Notes: generated from the letters alone by a model not told the origin. A DNA stretch of 64,000 nt from Moritella dasanensis ArB 0140 (GCF_000276805.1 NZ_AKXQ01000007.1:62001-126000); one strand, 5' to 3'. Positions 26,839 to 37,268 are shown, numbered from the stretch's first letter. Made by a program: numbers and translations.

Positions 26839-26888
26839 TTTACAGGACTATTTACAAGATAATTTAAAGGACTACTTACAGGAAAATA
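26825..26888 (+). repeat. Degenerate 12-bp tandem repeat containing Shine-Dalgarno-like AGGA
   Basis: About five imperfect units of the form (A/T)TTTACAGGACT run across the wecA stop codon to just before the galE ATG; the units include GATTACAGGAAT, ATTTACAGGACT, ATTTACAAGATA, ATTTAAAGGACT and ACTTACAGGAAA. Only the last is placed correctly to serve as the galE ribosome site. The second galE copy keeps only this last unit. Confidence 0.6.
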
Positions 26889-26890
26889 CC

Positions 26891-27898
26891 ATGACAATTT
26901 TAGTCACAGGCGGTGCGGGTTATATCGGTAGCCACACCGTATTAGAATTATTAAACAGCAATCAAGATGTGGTTGTGATTGATAATTTATGTAACTCAAG
27001 TGAAGAATCATTAACGCGTGTTAAATCGATCACTGGTAAGTCAGTGACGTTTTATCAAGGTGACGTACTCGATAGTGCATTACTCACGCAAATATTTACC
27101 ACACATGCGATTGATGCTGTGATCCACTTTGCTGGTTTAAAAGCGGTAGGGGAGTCGAATCAGATCCCGCTAACGTATTACCGTAATAACATTGCCACGA
27201 CGATAAACATCTTAGAAGCGATGACAGTGCACAATGTGAAGAACTTTGTGTTTAGTTCGTCAGCTACTGTGTATGGCGATCCGGCGTCTGTGCCGATTGA
27301 TGAAAGCTTCCCTACATCTGCGACTAACCCTTATGGTCGTTCTAAGCTAATGGTCGAAGAAATCCTTGCCGATCTGTACAAATCTGACAATAGCTGGAAC
27401 ATTGCCCGTTTACGCTACTTCAATCCAGTGGGTTCACACGAAAGTGGCTTGATTGGTGAAGATCCGAATGACATTCCAAATAACCTCATGCCATACATCT
27501 CACAAGTGGCTGTGGGTAAACTAAAGCAACTGAGTGTATTTGGTGATGATTATGCAACTGTGGATGGCACTGGTGTACGTGATTACATCCACGTCGTTGA
27601 TTTAGCCTTAGGCCATTTAAAAGCCTTAGACAAGCTAATGACTAACCCTGGCTTAGTAACCTATAACTTAGGCACAGGCCAAGGTTACAGTGTACTAGAA
27701 ATGGTGAAAGCCTTTGAACTCGCATCAGGTAAAACAGTTGCTTATCAAATCGCCCCACGTCGTGACGGTGATATTGCCCAGTGTTATGCTGCAACTGATT
27801 TAGCTGAGCGCGAGTTAGGCTGGAAAGCACAACGTAGTATTAGCGATATGACGGCTGATACTTGGCGCTGGCAAGCAAATAACCCGGATGGTTATTAA
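26891..27898 (+). CDS. galE: UDP-glucose 4-epimerase (copy 1, intact)
   Basis: Interconverts UDP-glucose and UDP-galactose (or the HexNAc forms). The 335-residue SDR has [11 protein letters not shown] at 6-16, [12 protein letters not shown], the [10 protein letters not shown] block, the catalytic YGRSK and the C-terminal [11 protein letters not shown] typical of GalE. ACAGGA provides its ribosome site. A nearly identical but broken second copy lies at 36264-37268, and each is followed by a copy of the same metallo-beta-lactamase-fold gene. This copy should be the functional one. Confidence 0.95.
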   Translation: MTILVTGGAGYIGSHTVLELLNSNQDVVVIDNLCNSSEESLTRVKSITGKSVTFYQGDVLDSALLTQIFTTHAIDAVIHFAGLKAVGESNQIPLTYYRNNIATTINILEAMTVHNVKNFVFSSSATVYGDPASVPIDESFPTSATNPYGRSKLMVEEILADLYKSDNSWNIARLRYFNPVGSHESGLIGEDPNDIPNNLMPYISQVAVGKLKQLSVFGDDYATVDGTGVRDYIHVVDLALGHLKALDKLMTNPGLVTYNLGTGQGYSVLEMVKAFELASGKTVAYQIAPRRDGDIAQCYAATDLAERELGWKAQRSISDMTADTWRWQANNPDGY

Positions 27899-28049
27899 GC
27901 ATAAGCGTATTTTAGCGTTTAACCGTACTAAAATAAGCGTATTGACCTATTACCTTCCTTGGACTCAAGCTTTAAACTAATAGCCCTATGTATAAATAGA
28001 GTGTAAATAGATCTATTAATCGTTTAACTTGCTTTCCAAGGACGGAACA

Positions 28050-29492
28050 ATGCGTATATTACATCACGGTGCTGTTAATGGCGTGACTGGCTCTTGCCAT
28101 CAATTGTATATGAATGACTACAACTCAGTATTAATTGATTGCGGTCTATTTCAAGGCTCTGAAGCTGCTAATAATAAAAATATTGGTAATAACAGTAATA
28201 AAGACCAACTCTCTATCGACTTTAATGTCCGCACCATTAAAGCGCTCATCATCACCCACTGCCATATCGACCATGTTGGTCGCATCCCCTATTTATTAGC
28301 CGCAGGTTATACCGGTCCAATATACGCGACTGAAGCTACCGCAGCATTACTCCCCCTGGTAATTGAAGATGCCCTTAAAGTTGGCGTCACCCGCGATCAC
28401 AAACTCATCCAAGCTTGCCTATCATTATTAAACAACCAACTTATTCCTGTGCCTTATCATAAATGGTGCTTTATTGATGTGCTGCAAATACCGCAGGAAG
28501 ATATAAGTGAAGGGGAGATCTGCTATCAACGTCAAAAGATCCGTTTTTGTCCCGCAGGGCATATCCTTGGCTCTGCTTATGTCGAAATTGAACTAGCCAC
28601 CGATAAACCCATTCATCGCCATAGACTGGTTTTCTCCGGTGATCTTGGTGCGTCTTACAGTCCGTTATTATCCGCCCCTCGTGCACCGTATCGTGCTGAC
28701 ACCCTGATTATCGAAAGTACCTATGGTGATAAACGTCACGAACACCGCAACCAACGTAGTCAAAAGCTACAAGGCGTGATTGAACACGCAGTCAGCGATA
28801 ATGGCGTGGTCTTGATCCCAGCATTCAGCATTGGTCGTACCCAAGAGTTACTCTACGAAATCGAACAGTTTATTCACGCTGCACCAGAAGACAGCTTATG
28901 GAAAAACATCGAAATCATCGTCGACTCACCCATGGCCGCTAATTTCACCACTAAGTACCGCGACTTTAAAGAACTCTGGGATAGAGAGGCGCAGGGTATA
29001 TTAAAACAAGGCCGTCATCCGCTTAACTTCGAGCAACTGCACACCATCGATAGCCATCAAGACCACCTTAGCGTAGTGAAATACTTATCTAAACGCAATA
29101 AACCCGCTATCGTCATCGCCGCCAGTGGCATGTGCAGCGGTGGACGCATCGTCAATTACCTCACCGCGTTTCTACCGGATAGCAAAGCCGATGTGATTTT
29201 TGTTGGTTATCAGGCTAAAGGAACACCTGGTCGAGATATTCAGAAATATGGGCCAAGGGGAGGTTATGTTGAATTGAATGGTCAACGGATTAGCATTAAT
29301 GCCAGTATTCATACCATCAGTGGCTATTCAGCTCATGCTGATCAGCAAGATCTGCTTAACTTTGTCAAGCACATCAAACATAAACCACAAGAAATACGTA
29401 TAGTGCATGGCGATGAGGGGGCTAAAGCGGCGTTTGCTGAAAAGTTAGGGGAGTTAGTGCCGGATGCGCGGATATTAAGGCCGAGTGAGTAG
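28050..29492 (+). CDS. Metallo-beta-lactamase/beta-CASP fold protein, RNA-processing-nuclease-like (copy 1)
   Basis: A 480-residue protein related to the Ysh1/CPSF-73 type MBL family. Metal motifs are THCHIDHVGR near the N-terminus, CPAGHILGSAYVEI, SGDLG and the late SGYSAHADQ. The beta-CASP motifs include ESTYGDKRHE, PAFSIGRTQELL and IAASGMCSGGRIVNYL. Homologues cleave RNA, but the role of this one is unknown. AAGGACGGA upstream fixes the ATG at 28050. It duplicates the gene at 37387 and sits unexpectedly in a polysaccharide locus, always behind galE. Confidence 0.88.
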   Translation: MRILHHGAVNGVTGSCHQLYMNDYNSVLIDCGLFQGSEAANNKNIGNNSNKDQLSIDFNVRTIKALIITHCHIDHVGRIPYLLAAGYTGPIYATEATAALLPLVIEDALKVGVTRDHKLIQACLSLLNNQLIPVPYHKWCFIDVLQIPQEDISEGEICYQRQKIRFCPAGHILGSAYVEIELATDKPIHRHRLVFSGDLGASYSPLLSAPRAPYRADTLIIESTYGDKRHEHRNQRSQKLQGVIEHAVSDNGVVLIPAFSIGRTQELLYEIEQFIHAAPEDSLWKNIEIIVDSPMAANFTTKYRDFKELWDREAQGILKQGRHPLNFEQLHTIDSHQDHLSVVKYLSKRNKPAIVIAASGMCSGGRIVNYLTAFLPDSKADVIFVGYQAKGTPGRDIQKYGPRGGYVELNGQRISINASIHTISGYSAHADQQDLLNFVKHIKHKPQEIRIVHGDEGAKAAFAEKLGELVPDARILRPSE

Positions 29493-29568
29493 TTGTGATT
29501 ACTGACGCTAAATTAAAAATGATGATAGCGCATCAGTAAGGCTGATGAATAAGGGACTTCAACTGTAA

Positions 29569-29781
29569 TGATTGAATTTAAAGGTATTATTGACCGCCTG
29601 AAGTGTGGACGTTGTAATTTATGAGCCGTACTTAACTAGCTTGAATTTTTCCCTTAGTGGCTATGAAATATTTACATTAATGTAAAACAGCATCAAATAT
29701 TGTCGTGTCGAACCATATGGTAATTGAGTTGGGGGATGTCGTAGATAAAGTGTATACTCGAAGCCTGTTCAGCTCTGATTA
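29569..29781 (+). pseudogene. ugd: Decayed 3' remnant of a third ugd
   Basis: Three short matches to the Ugd C-terminus appear in order but in shifting frames: FKGIIDRLK (compare IQGIMKRIK), DVVIYEPYL (compare EVVIYEPVL) and IVVSNHM...[12 protein letters not shown] ending in a stop at 29781 (compare VIVSNRM...[12 protein letters not shown]). Everything upstream of this point is missing. The remnant differs from both local ugd genes, so it decayed from an older copy. It accounts for most of the 29493-29802 gap; the first 75 bases of that gap show nothing. Confidence 0.75.
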
Positions 29782-29802
29782 AATTAATGACATAGGTTTT
29801 TT

Positions 29803-31518
29803 ATGTGGTTTGTTCTGGCTATTTTTGTGTTTACCATTACTGGTTTGATCTGTTTTCAAAATCGTCCCGCGTATGTGTTTGGTGTGACACTATTATTACT
29901 GTATGGTTTTTCGTTCGTATCGACAGATCAATTGATTAACAGTGTTGCTAACGAGGGATTGTTAACTCTAATACTACTCATGCTGTGTTCGTTAGCGTTA
30001 GAAAAAACCCGATTATTGCGTATTGTGGCGACTTTAGTGATCAAAGAAAGTTACATTTCCACCTGGTTACGCTTATTTGGGTTTACGGTATTATCCTCGG
30101 CTTTTTTAAATAATACCGCCGTGGTATCGACCATGTTAGCCCCTATTCGTAACAACCCCCATCACGCCGCCAGTAAATTATTATTACCGCTTTCGTATGC
30201 CGCTATTCTGGGCGGCACATTAACGCTCGTTGGTACATCAACTAACTTGATCGTGAATAGTTTAGTGGTAGGCGCAGGGCTTCCAGCATTAGCCTTTTTT
30301 GATTTTACCTTGGTGGGTATGTGCGTGGTATTAGCTTGTGGAGTCACGCTGTTTATACTTTGTCGCTGGTTACCCGAACATGACGTTGAAGTCGAAAATG
30401 CACAGCAATACTTGATTGATACCAAGGTACAATCAGGCTCGTCATTAATAGGTAAGTCCATTGATCAAAATGGCTTGCGACATTTAGAATCTTTGTTCTT
30501 GGTAGAAATATTGCGCGATGGCCAATTATTAACCCCGGTAGCCCCAACAGAAATGATCCGCGCGCATGACCGACTAATCTTTAGTGGTGATATAGCTAAA
30601 GTGATGCAACTTAATCATTTTGATGGTTTGTCGCTGTTTGCCCATGAAAATGGTTTACCGTTAGATAACTTAACCGAAGTGATTGTGCGGTCTGAAAGCA
30701 TGTTATTAAATCAAACCTTAAAAAATACCGGGTTTCGTGCCTTATTCGATGCTGCTGTAGTGGCAATCAAACGTGATGGTGCGCCGATTTCGGGTAAATT
30801 AGGCGACGCCCAAATTCAAGCGGGTGACAGTTTAGTACTCGCCGTAGGTGAAGACTTTAAAAACCGAAAAAACATTAGTAAAAACTTCATTATATTAAGC
30901 GGTGTCGAACCCGATGTTATGTTGTCTGGTTATAAAGAGTGGCTATCCGTGCTTGGTTTCTTCGGTACTATTTTGTTATCCGCCTTAGGCATTGTATCGT
31001 TATTTAAAGGCTTGGTATTACTGTTTGGCGGTTTGTTACTGACAGGGTGTTTAAGCAGTAGTGAAGTGATCCGCCGTCTTCCGACTAATTTGTGGCTTAT
31101 TATTGCCTCGGCGTTATTGTTATCCCATGGATTAACCAACAGCGGTTTAATGTTGTATTTAGATCAACTCAACAATTTATTTGATCAAGGGTTATCACCT
31201 TTGTTAGCATTGATTATTGTTTATGTACTGACGTGGTGGTTAACGGAGTTAGTGACCAATAATGCTGCGGCGGCGTTATTATTTCCGGTAGCGTTTGGCT
31301 TGGCAACGAGTCTAGAGGCAAACCCAATGGCGTTTGTGATGGCCGTTGCTTTTGGCGCCAGTGCTAGCTTTGTGAGCCCTTATGGTTATCAGACTAATTT
31401 GATGGTATTTAATGCCGGTCGTTATCGTTTAACAGACTTTATTAAGATTGGTTTACCGATCAGTATCGTTTATGGAGTCGTGGCGTTAAGTGCAATTATC
31501 GTCGTATTCGGTTTGTAA
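29803..31518 (+). CDS. SLC13-type permease with two TrkA-C (RCK_C) domains
   Basis: A 571-residue inner-membrane transporter. The first half (about 1-185) and the last third (about 375-571) are hydrophobic bundles. The motifs AFLNNTAVVSTMLAP, GGTLTLVGTSTNLIVNS and ELVTNNAAAALLFPVAFGLA are the paired SNT/NNA signatures of the divalent-anion:sodium symporter family. Between them are two RCK_C-like domains (GSSLIGKSIDQNGLRHLES and LLNQTLKNTGFRALF). Its position immediately before cysD suggests sulfate uptake. Substrate is inferred from context. Confidence 0.85.
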   Translation: MWFVLAIFVFTITGLICFQNRPAYVFGVTLLLLYGFSFVSTDQLINSVANEGLLTLILLMLCSLALEKTRLLRIVATLVIKESYISTWLRLFGFTVLSSAFLNNTAVVSTMLAPIRNNPHHAASKLLLPLSYAAILGGTLTLVGTSTNLIVNSLVVGAGLPALAFFDFTLVGMCVVLACGVTLFILCRWLPEHDVEVENAQQYLIDTKVQSGSSLIGKSIDQNGLRHLESLFLVEILRDGQLLTPVAPTEMIRAHDRLIFSGDIAKVMQLNHFDGLSLFAHENGLPLDNLTEVIVRSESMLLNQTLKNTGFRALFDAAVVAIKRDGAPISGKLGDAQIQAGDSLVLAVGEDFKNRKNISKNFIILSGVEPDVMLSGYKEWLSVLGFFGTILLSALGIVSLFKGLVLLFGGLLLTGCLSSSEVIRRLPTNLWLIIASALLLSHGLTNSGLMLYLDQLNNLFDQGLSPLLALIIVYVLTWWLTELVTNNAAAALLFPVAFGLATSLEANPMAFVMAVAFGASASFVSPYGYQTNLMVFNAGRYRLTDFIKIGLPISIVYGVVALSAIIVVFGL

Positions 31519-31641
31519 ATTAATGCTTTAAAAATAACATTAGTAGTTAAAATAACAATTTAAGTAAAAGTTTATATAAGAATTTAAGCCATAGTTAAAA
31601 AATAGCTAAACCACAAAATTGTAATTACAGGATGAAGTTAT

Positions 31642-32556
31642 ATGAGTATCTCTCCAGAGCGTTTAACGCACCTGAAACAGTTAGAAGCTGAATCTATTCA
31701 CATTATGCGTGAAGTCGTCGCTGAATTTGATAATCCAGTAATGCTGTATTCAGTAGGTAAAGATTCGTCGGTGATGCTGCACTTGGCTAAAAAAGCCTTT
31801 GCACCGGGAATTCCACCATTTTCTTTAATGCATGTTGATACCACATGGAAATTTAAAGAAATGATTGAGTTTCGTGATTACATGGCGAAGAAAGTCGGTA
31901 TGAATTTAATTGTGCATAAAAATCCTGAAGGTGTGGCTATGGGCATTGACCCATTCGTACATGGCAGTGCTAAGCATACCGATATGATGAAAACCCAAGG
32001 TCTGAAGCAAGCCTTAGATATGCATGGCTTTGATGCAGCTTTTGGCGGCGCTCGCCGTGATGAAGAAAAATCGCGTGCTAAAGAACGCGTATATTCCTTC
32101 CGTGATGAACATCATCGTTGGGATCCGAAAAACCAACGTCCTGAGTTATGGAATATTTATAACGGTAAAGTGAACAAAGGCGAAAGTATTCGTGTGTTCC
32201 CATTATCAAACTGGACGGAACTGGATATTTGGCAGTACATTTATTTAGAAAGCATCGAGATCCCAGAACTGTATTTATCTAAGCTTCGCCCTGTTGTTGA
32301 ACGTGACGGTATGCTGATCATGGCTGATGACGAGCGTATGAAGCTTAAAGAAGGCGAAGTGTTAGAGCATAAAATGGTTCGTTTCCGTACGCTTGGTTGT
32401 TATCCATTAACGGGCGCTGTTGAATCTGAAGCGACGACGTTACCGGAAATAATTCAAGAAATGTTGCTAACCACGACTTCTGAACGTCAAGGCCGTGCTA
32501 TCGACCATGATAGTTCTGGTTCGATGGAGAAGAAGAAACGTGAAGGCTATTTCTAA
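31642..32556 (+). CDS. cysD: Sulfate adenylyltransferase subunit 2
   Basis: Small catalytic subunit of ATP sulfurylase, forming adenosine 5'-phosphosulfate from ATP and sulfate with CysN. The 304-residue protein has the PP-loop [36 protein letters not shown] and the terminal [14 protein letters not shown], all conserved in CysD. ACAGGATG upstream is a ribosome site. It leads the cysD-cysC-cysN set, which is tightly spaced and surely co-transcribed. Confidence 0.96.
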   Translation: MSISPERLTHLKQLEAESIHIMREVVAEFDNPVMLYSVGKDSSVMLHLAKKAFAPGIPPFSLMHVDTTWKFKEMIEFRDYMAKKVGMNLIVHKNPEGVAMGIDPFVHGSAKHTDMMKTQGLKQALDMHGFDAAFGGARRDEEKSRAKERVYSFRDEHHRWDPKNQRPELWNIYNGKVNKGESIRVFPLSNWTELDIWQYIYLESIEIPELYLSKLRPVVERDGMLIMADDERMKLKEGEVLEHKMVRFRTLGCYPLTGAVESEATTLPEIIQEMLLTTTSERQGRAIDHDSSGSMEKKKREGYF

Positions 32557-32575
32557 ATAAATGAGGATTTGACGT

Positions 32576-33205
32576 ATGAATTCTCCTTATGTGAACAAAG
32601 AGAATGACTCGGTCAGCAATGATGTAGTGTGGCACAATTCTACTGTGACCCATGATGATCGGATAAAACAGAAAAATCAAAAACCTGTGGTGCTTTGGTT
32701 TACTGGCCTGAGTGGTTCGGGTAAATCAACAGTTGCGAATGCAGTTGAAAGTAAGCTATTAAGTTTAGGTAAGCACAGTTATTTACTTGATGGTGACAAT
32801 GTTCGTCATGGCTTAAATAAAGATTTAGGTTTCAGTGATAACGATCGTATTGAAAATATTCGTCGCATCGGTGAAGTCGCTAAGTTGTTTGTGGATGCGG
32901 GGTCGATTGTATTAACCGCGTTTATTTCGCCTTTTATTGTCGACCGAATACAAGTGCGTGAATTATTGGCTGACGGTCAATTTTTAGAAGTCTTTATTGA
33001 TACGCCACTTGCAGTGTGTGAGCAACGTGATCCGAAAGGCTTATACAAAAAAGCGCGCGCGGGTGAGATCAAGCATTTCACTGGTATAGACTCTGAATAT
33101 CAAGCGCCAATTAATCCGGATATTCACGTGGCTACGGCAAACTACTCAATAGATCAATGTGCTGAACAGATTGTCAGCGCATTAATCAACAAAGAATATA
33201 TTTAA
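32576..33205 (+). CDS. cysC: Adenylylsulfate kinase
   Basis: Phosphorylates APS to PAPS, the universal sulfuryl donor. The 209-residue product has Walker [12 protein letters not shown] (about 42-52), the [16 protein letters not shown] substrate loop, the [13 protein letters not shown] helix and [22 protein letters not shown]. It sits between cysD and cysN rather than after cysN as in E. coli. PAPS can serve cysteine synthesis or sulfation; neither PAPS reductase nor a recognisable sulfotransferase is in the window. Confidence 0.95.
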   Translation: MNSPYVNKENDSVSNDVVWHNSTVTHDDRIKQKNQKPVVLWFTGLSGSGKSTVANAVESKLLSLGKHSYLLDGDNVRHGLNKDLGFSDNDRIENIRRIGEVAKLFVDAGSIVLTAFISPFIVDRIQVRELLADGQFLEVFIDTPLAVCEQRDPKGLYKKARAGEIKHFTGIDSEYQAPINPDIHVATANYSIDQCAEQIVSALINKEYI

Positions 33206-33217
33206 GGATATTGAATT

Positions 33218-34627
33218 ATGTCTCATAGTTCTGAATTGATCGCAACGGATATCGAAGCGTATTTAAAAGTACATGAAAATAAAGATCTATTACGTTTTTT
33301 AACTTGCGGTAACGTGGATGATGGTAAATCTACCTTAATCGGTCGTTTACTGTTTGATAGTAAATTGATCTATGAAGATCAAATGGCTGCAATTGAAAAA
33401 GATTCACAAAAATTTAATACCACAGATGGTGATTTCGATTTAGCGCTGCTGGTTGATGGTTTGCAATCTGAACGTGAGCAAGGCATCACCATTGATGTTG
33501 CTTACCGATATTTCTCGACAGATAAACGTAAATTCATTATTGGTGATACACCAGGGCATGAGCAGTACACGCGTAACATGGTAACGGGTGCTTCAACGTG
33601 TGATTTAGCCATTGTTATGATTGATGCGCGTCGCGGTATTCAAACCCAAACTCGTCGTCACAGTTATATCTGTAGCCTGCTAGGTATTAAGCATGTAATT
33701 GTTGCTATTAACAAAATGGATCTTGTGGATTACAGCCAAGAAGTATATCAACAGATTAAAGCTGATTATCGTGAACTAGCAACTCACTTAAACATTGATG
33801 ATATTCGCTTTGTGCCGATTTCAGCACTTAATGGCGACAATGTTGTTAAGCAAAGTGAAACGATGGATTGGTACCCTGGCGCGACGTTAATGAAGTTGTT
33901 AGAAACGGTTAAAATTGATCAAGATAAAGACCTAGAACATATGAGATTCCCGGTGCAATATGTGAATCGTCCAAATTTAGATTTCCGTGGTTTCTGTGGG
34001 ACGTTAGCGTCAGGCATTGTACAAGTGGGTGATGAAGTAACGGCATTACCTTCAGGTAAATCATCGAAAATAAAATCAATTTATACGTTTGATGGTGACT
34101 TGGATACTGCCCAGCCTGGCCAAGCTATTACGATCACCCTTGAAGATGAAATTGATGTATCTCGTGGTGATATGTTAGTGCATAAAGGCCTAGAGCCAAG
34201 CACAACAAATAAACTTGATGCGCATATTGTATGGATGGATGAAAACCCATTACGAACACACAAAGAGTATACCTTTAAATTTGCGACTAAGTCGTCAATT
34301 GGTAAAGTATCAGCCATTCTGCATAAAGTAGATGTGAATACGCTGCAACAACACGCTGAAAATAGTGATGCGCTAGCATTGAATGAGATCGCTTCGGCGA
34401 CCATCAGTCTAGCTGAAAAAGTGGTAATTGATGAATACCAAGCACTACCGCAAACCGGTGCTTTTGTCGTGATTGACCGCCATACTAACGTAACTGTTGG
34501 TGCTGGTATGGTTAGCCATGTGCATTCCGGTGACGATAATGTTGCACGTAGCTACTCTGAAGCTGAAAAAGAGCTAAATGCTTACGTACGTAAACACTTC
34601 CCTGAATGGGGTTGTGCAAGGGTTTAA
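33218..34627 (+). CDS. cysN: Sulfate adenylyltransferase subunit 1 (GTPase)
   Basis: GTP-hydrolysing subunit that drives APS formation by CysD. The 469-residue EF-Tu-like protein has the G1 motif GNVDDGKST, switch [14 protein letters not shown], the NKMDL motif and the conserved EREQGITID. Domains II and III follow to the end. It is not fused to cysC, which is separate upstream. It closes the operon, with a rho-independent terminator about 60 bases after the stop. Confidence 0.96.
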   Translation: MSHSSELIATDIEAYLKVHENKDLLRFLTCGNVDDGKSTLIGRLLFDSKLIYEDQMAAIEKDSQKFNTTDGDFDLALLVDGLQSEREQGITIDVAYRYFSTDKRKFIIGDTPGHEQYTRNMVTGASTCDLAIVMIDARRGIQTQTRRHSYICSLLGIKHVIVAINKMDLVDYSQEVYQQIKADYRELATHLNIDDIRFVPISALNGDNVVKQSETMDWYPGATLMKLLETVKIDQDKDLEHMRFPVQYVNRPNLDFRGFCGTLASGIVQVGDEVTALPSGKSSKIKSIYTFDGDLDTAQPGQAITITLEDEIDVSRGDMLVHKGLEPSTTNKLDAHIVWMDENPLRTHKEYTFKFATKSSIGKVSAILHKVDVNTLQQHAENSDALALNEIASATISLAEKVVIDEYQALPQTGAFVVIDRHTNVTVGAGMVSHVHSGDDNVARSYSEAEKELNAYVRKHFPEWGCARV

Positions 34628-34687
34628 TTTATAGCGTTAGTATGCTATTTATAATGCGTTAATAAATTTACAATTACATTTGAAACT

Positions 34688-34721
34688 AAAAGCTAAGGTT
34701 TATTTAATCTTAGCTTTTTTT
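34688..34721 (+). terminator. Rho-independent terminator after cysN
   Basis: AAAAGCTAAG (34688-34697) pairs with CTTAGCTTTT from 34709, followed by a run of T. It separates cysDCN from the DHH phosphoesterase gene, which must have its own promoter or rely on read-through. Confidence 0.85.
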
Positions 34722-34792
34722 ATATCTGAACCTGACCTTAAATCAAGTCTGATTAACGACAGGACTAAGTGTTCATTCTTACAAGGATTATC

Positions 34793-35749
34793 ATGAACTA
34801 CGATGTTTTTAACGGTGATGCCGATGGCATTATGGCACTATTGCAATTACGCTTAAATGAACCTAAATCGGCGTTGTTGGTTACAGGTGTTAAACGTGAC
34901 AATAACTTACTTAAGCATGTTGATATTGAAAAAGCAGCATCAGTTGTTGCGCTTGATATTTCCATGGAAAAAAATACAGCCGCATTGACTGCGATATTAG
35001 CGAATGGTATTGAGGTATTTTATTGTGATCACCATAGAACCGGTGACGTGCCACAGTCGGGTAAGCTAACCGTACTCGTTGATACATCACCAGAAGTATG
35101 TACCAGTTTATTGATTAATGGCTTACTTGATAACAAATACATTGATTGGGCAATTACTGCTGCTTATGGTGATAACCTAGTAAGCACTGCGAATGAATTA
35201 GCATTAAAGCAAGGTTTGACTAAACCACAACGTGAATTTTTATGTGAACTAGGTACACTAATCAATTATAACGGTTATGGCGCATCACTTAATGATTTAC
35301 ATTTTGATCCTGCTGTCTTGTATCAAGCATTATTAGCTTATAATAGCCCTTTTGATGTGGAATCCGATAAAAACTCAGTATTCTATACATTGCAAACAGG
35401 TTACCAAGCTGATCATCTGAATGTCACCGAATTAGTGCCATATATCAACAATGATATTTGTGAAATATACTTGTTACCTTGCGAAGCTTGGGCAAGACGA
35501 ATCAGTGGTGTATTTGGTAATGAATTAGCGAACCGTAACCCAAATAAAGCCCATGCAGTTTTAACATTAAATAGCGACTGCAGTTATATGGTCAGTGTTC
35601 GCGCGCCATTAAATAATCGTACAGGCGCTGACGAAGTATGTGTGCAATTTGCTACTGGTGGTGGTCGTAAAGCCGCTGCAGGTATTAATCAATTACCTGA
35701 AAATGAAATCAATCAATTTGTTGACCTATTAATACAAAAATATAGCTAA
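34793..35749 (+). CDS. DHH-family phosphoesterase
   Basis: A 318-residue protein with the DHH metal motif set: NGDADGIMALL at the N-terminus, VVALDISM, then YCDHHRTGD. A C-terminal DHHA1-like domain ends in GGGRKAAAG (usual form GGGH). Relatives include NrnA-type oligoribonucleases and pAp phosphatases. Because it follows the PAPS-making operon, hydrolysis of 3'-phosphoadenosine-5'-phosphate, the by-product of PAPS use, is an attractive but unproven role. ATG 34793 is preceded by AAGGATT; the longer frame from 34769 is rejected. Confidence 0.75.
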   Translation: MNYDVFNGDADGIMALLQLRLNEPKSALLVTGVKRDNNLLKHVDIEKAASVVALDISMEKNTAALTAILANGIEVFYCDHHRTGDVPQSGKLTVLVDTSPEVCTSLLINGLLDNKYIDWAITAAYGDNLVSTANELALKQGLTKPQREFLCELGTLINYNGYGASLNDLHFDPAVLYQALLAYNSPFDVESDKNSVFYTLQTGYQADHLNVTELVPYINNDICEIYLLPCEAWARRISGVFGNELANRNPNKAHAVLTLNSDCSYMVSVRAPLNNRTGADEVCVQFATGGGRKAAAGINQLPENEINQFVDLLIQKYS

Positions 35750-35777
35750 TGCAGCAGTACCAGAGCGAATTGACGTG

Positions 35778-36173
35778 ATGAATAACAACCCTATAGCAGA
35801 CCAAACACAAATATTGATAGATTTAATTAGCACGCATTATCAGTATTATTATCAGCAAAGCATTGAAATACAAGCTCATCATAAAGTGCTCCCTGTCACG
35901 TTTTATCAAGATTTCATTGATAATCTAATGATAGAGCTCTGTCATATAGATTTTGCCTTTCCTATGACGGCTAACATTGGTTACGTGATGACAGCTGAGC
36001 AAATATCTCGATGTGCGTTATATTGGCGGCTAGCATTTAATCTGCAGGACGAAGTTAATAACTCGTTCACTTGTACGCTTGAGCTGATGGCTGGGGGTCA
36101 ACAAACGTCAGATTTCAAATTAATCTGTGAAAATGGCACTTCATTTTATTCTAAAGATAATTGCCGCGTGTAG
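35778..36173 (+). CDS. Uncharacterised protein
   Basis: I do not recognise this 131-residue protein. It has no signal peptide or membrane segment and is rich in Ile, Gln and Tyr at the N-terminus (LISTHYQYYYQQSIEIQ). It starts 28 bases after the DHH phosphoesterase, suggesting co-transcription. The C-terminus ELMAGGQQTSDFKLICENG looks like a small beta domain. It lies just before the second galE-MBL repeat, so it could itself be a trimmed gene. Confidence 0.5.
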   Translation: MNNNPIADQTQILIDLISTHYQYYYQQSIEIQAHHKVLPVTFYQDFIDNLMIELCHIDFAFPMTANIGYVMTAEQISRCALYWRLAFNLQDEVNNSFTCTLELMAGGQQTSDFKLICENGTSFYSKDNCRV

Positions 36174-36263
36174 CAAATACAGTATTAATGATTTTAACTA
36201 AGTGCTAATTAGTATTAATAAATTAAATGTAATGTAATTAAAAGCACAGCACAGGAAAATAGC

Positions 36264-37268
36264 ATAACAATTTTAGTCACCGGCGGTGCCGGTTATATCG
36301 GTAGCCACACCGTCTTAGAATTATTAAACCACAATCAAGACGTGGTTGTGATTGATAATTTATGTAACTCAAGTGAAGAATCATTAACGCGTGTTAAATC
36401 GATCACTGGTAAGTCAGTGATGTTTCATCAAGGTGATGTACTCGATAGCGAATTACTTACGCAGATTTTTACCACGCATGCGATTAAAGCGGTGATCCAC
36501 TTTGCGGGTTTAAAAGCGGTGGGTGAGTCTAATCAGATCCCGTTAACGTATTATCGTAATAATATTGCTGCTACGGTTAATGTGTTAGAAGCGATGACAG
36601 TACACAATGTAAAGAACTTTGTATTTAGCTCATCTGCTACTGTGTATGGCGATCCGGCATCTGTGCCGATTGATGAAAGCTTCCCTACATCTGCGACTAA
36701 CCCTTATGGTCGTTCTAAGTTAATGGTCGAAGAAATTCTTGCTGACTTATATAAATCCGACAACAGCTGGAACATTGCCCGTTTACGTTACTTCAATCCA
36801 GTCGGCTCACACGAGAGTGGTTTGATTGGTGAAGATCCAAATGATATTCCTAATAACTTAATGCCTTACATCTCACAAGTAGCTGTTGGTAAGTTAAAGC
36901 AACTGAATGTATTTGGTGATGACTACGCAACAGTTGATGGTACAGGCGTACGTGATTACATCCACGTGGTTGACTTAGCCCTAGGCCATTTAAAAGCCTT
37001 AGACAAGCTAATGACTAATCCTGGCTTAGTCACGTATAACTTAGGCACAGGCCAAGGTTACAGTGTCTTAGAGATGGTGAAAGCCTTTGAACTCGCATCA
37101 GGAAAACCTGTCGCTTATCAAATCGCTCCACGTCGTGAAGGTGATATTGCCCAGTGTTACGCTGCTACAGATCTAGCAGAACGTGAATTAGGTTGGAAAG
37201 CTGAGCGTAGTATTAGCGATATGACCGCTGGCAAGCAAATAACCCATATGGTTATTAAGCCGTACTAA
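36264..37268 (+). pseudogene. galE: UDP-glucose 4-epimerase, copy 2, start lost and 3' end shifted
   Basis: The frame is open from the position matching the galE start, but the codon there is ATA (36264-36266) instead of ATG, and no upstream in-frame start is near. The residues after it still encode [15 protein letters not shown]. The first possible start, GTG at 36342, would remove the whole NAD-binding loop. At the 3' end, 13 bases between two GCTG repeats are missing, turning [11 protein letters not shown] into an unrelated short tail. Both lesions argue for a pseudogene, although very low-level initiation at ATA cannot be excluded. Confidence 0.8.

Larger units (their letters stand above)
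26879..29492 (+). repeat. 2.6-kb direct repeat, copy 1 (galE-MBL unit)
   Basis: The segment from the ACAGGAAAATA before galE to the end of the following gene matches 36251-38814 almost base for base over long stretches, including the galE-MBL intergenic region. The two copies are about 9.37 kb apart, in direct orientation, and bracket the sulfate-activation block. Confidence 0.9.

Noticed and set aside
30162-31139. Minus-strand frames within the SLC13 gene
   Set aside because: They lie wholly under a conserved transporter gene and show no domain or ribosome site.
36342-37268. Second galE as an intact shorter gene starting at 36342
   Set aside because: That start removes the NAD-binding glycine loop still encoded upstream, and the 3' end is frameshifted; it is better described as a pseudogene.
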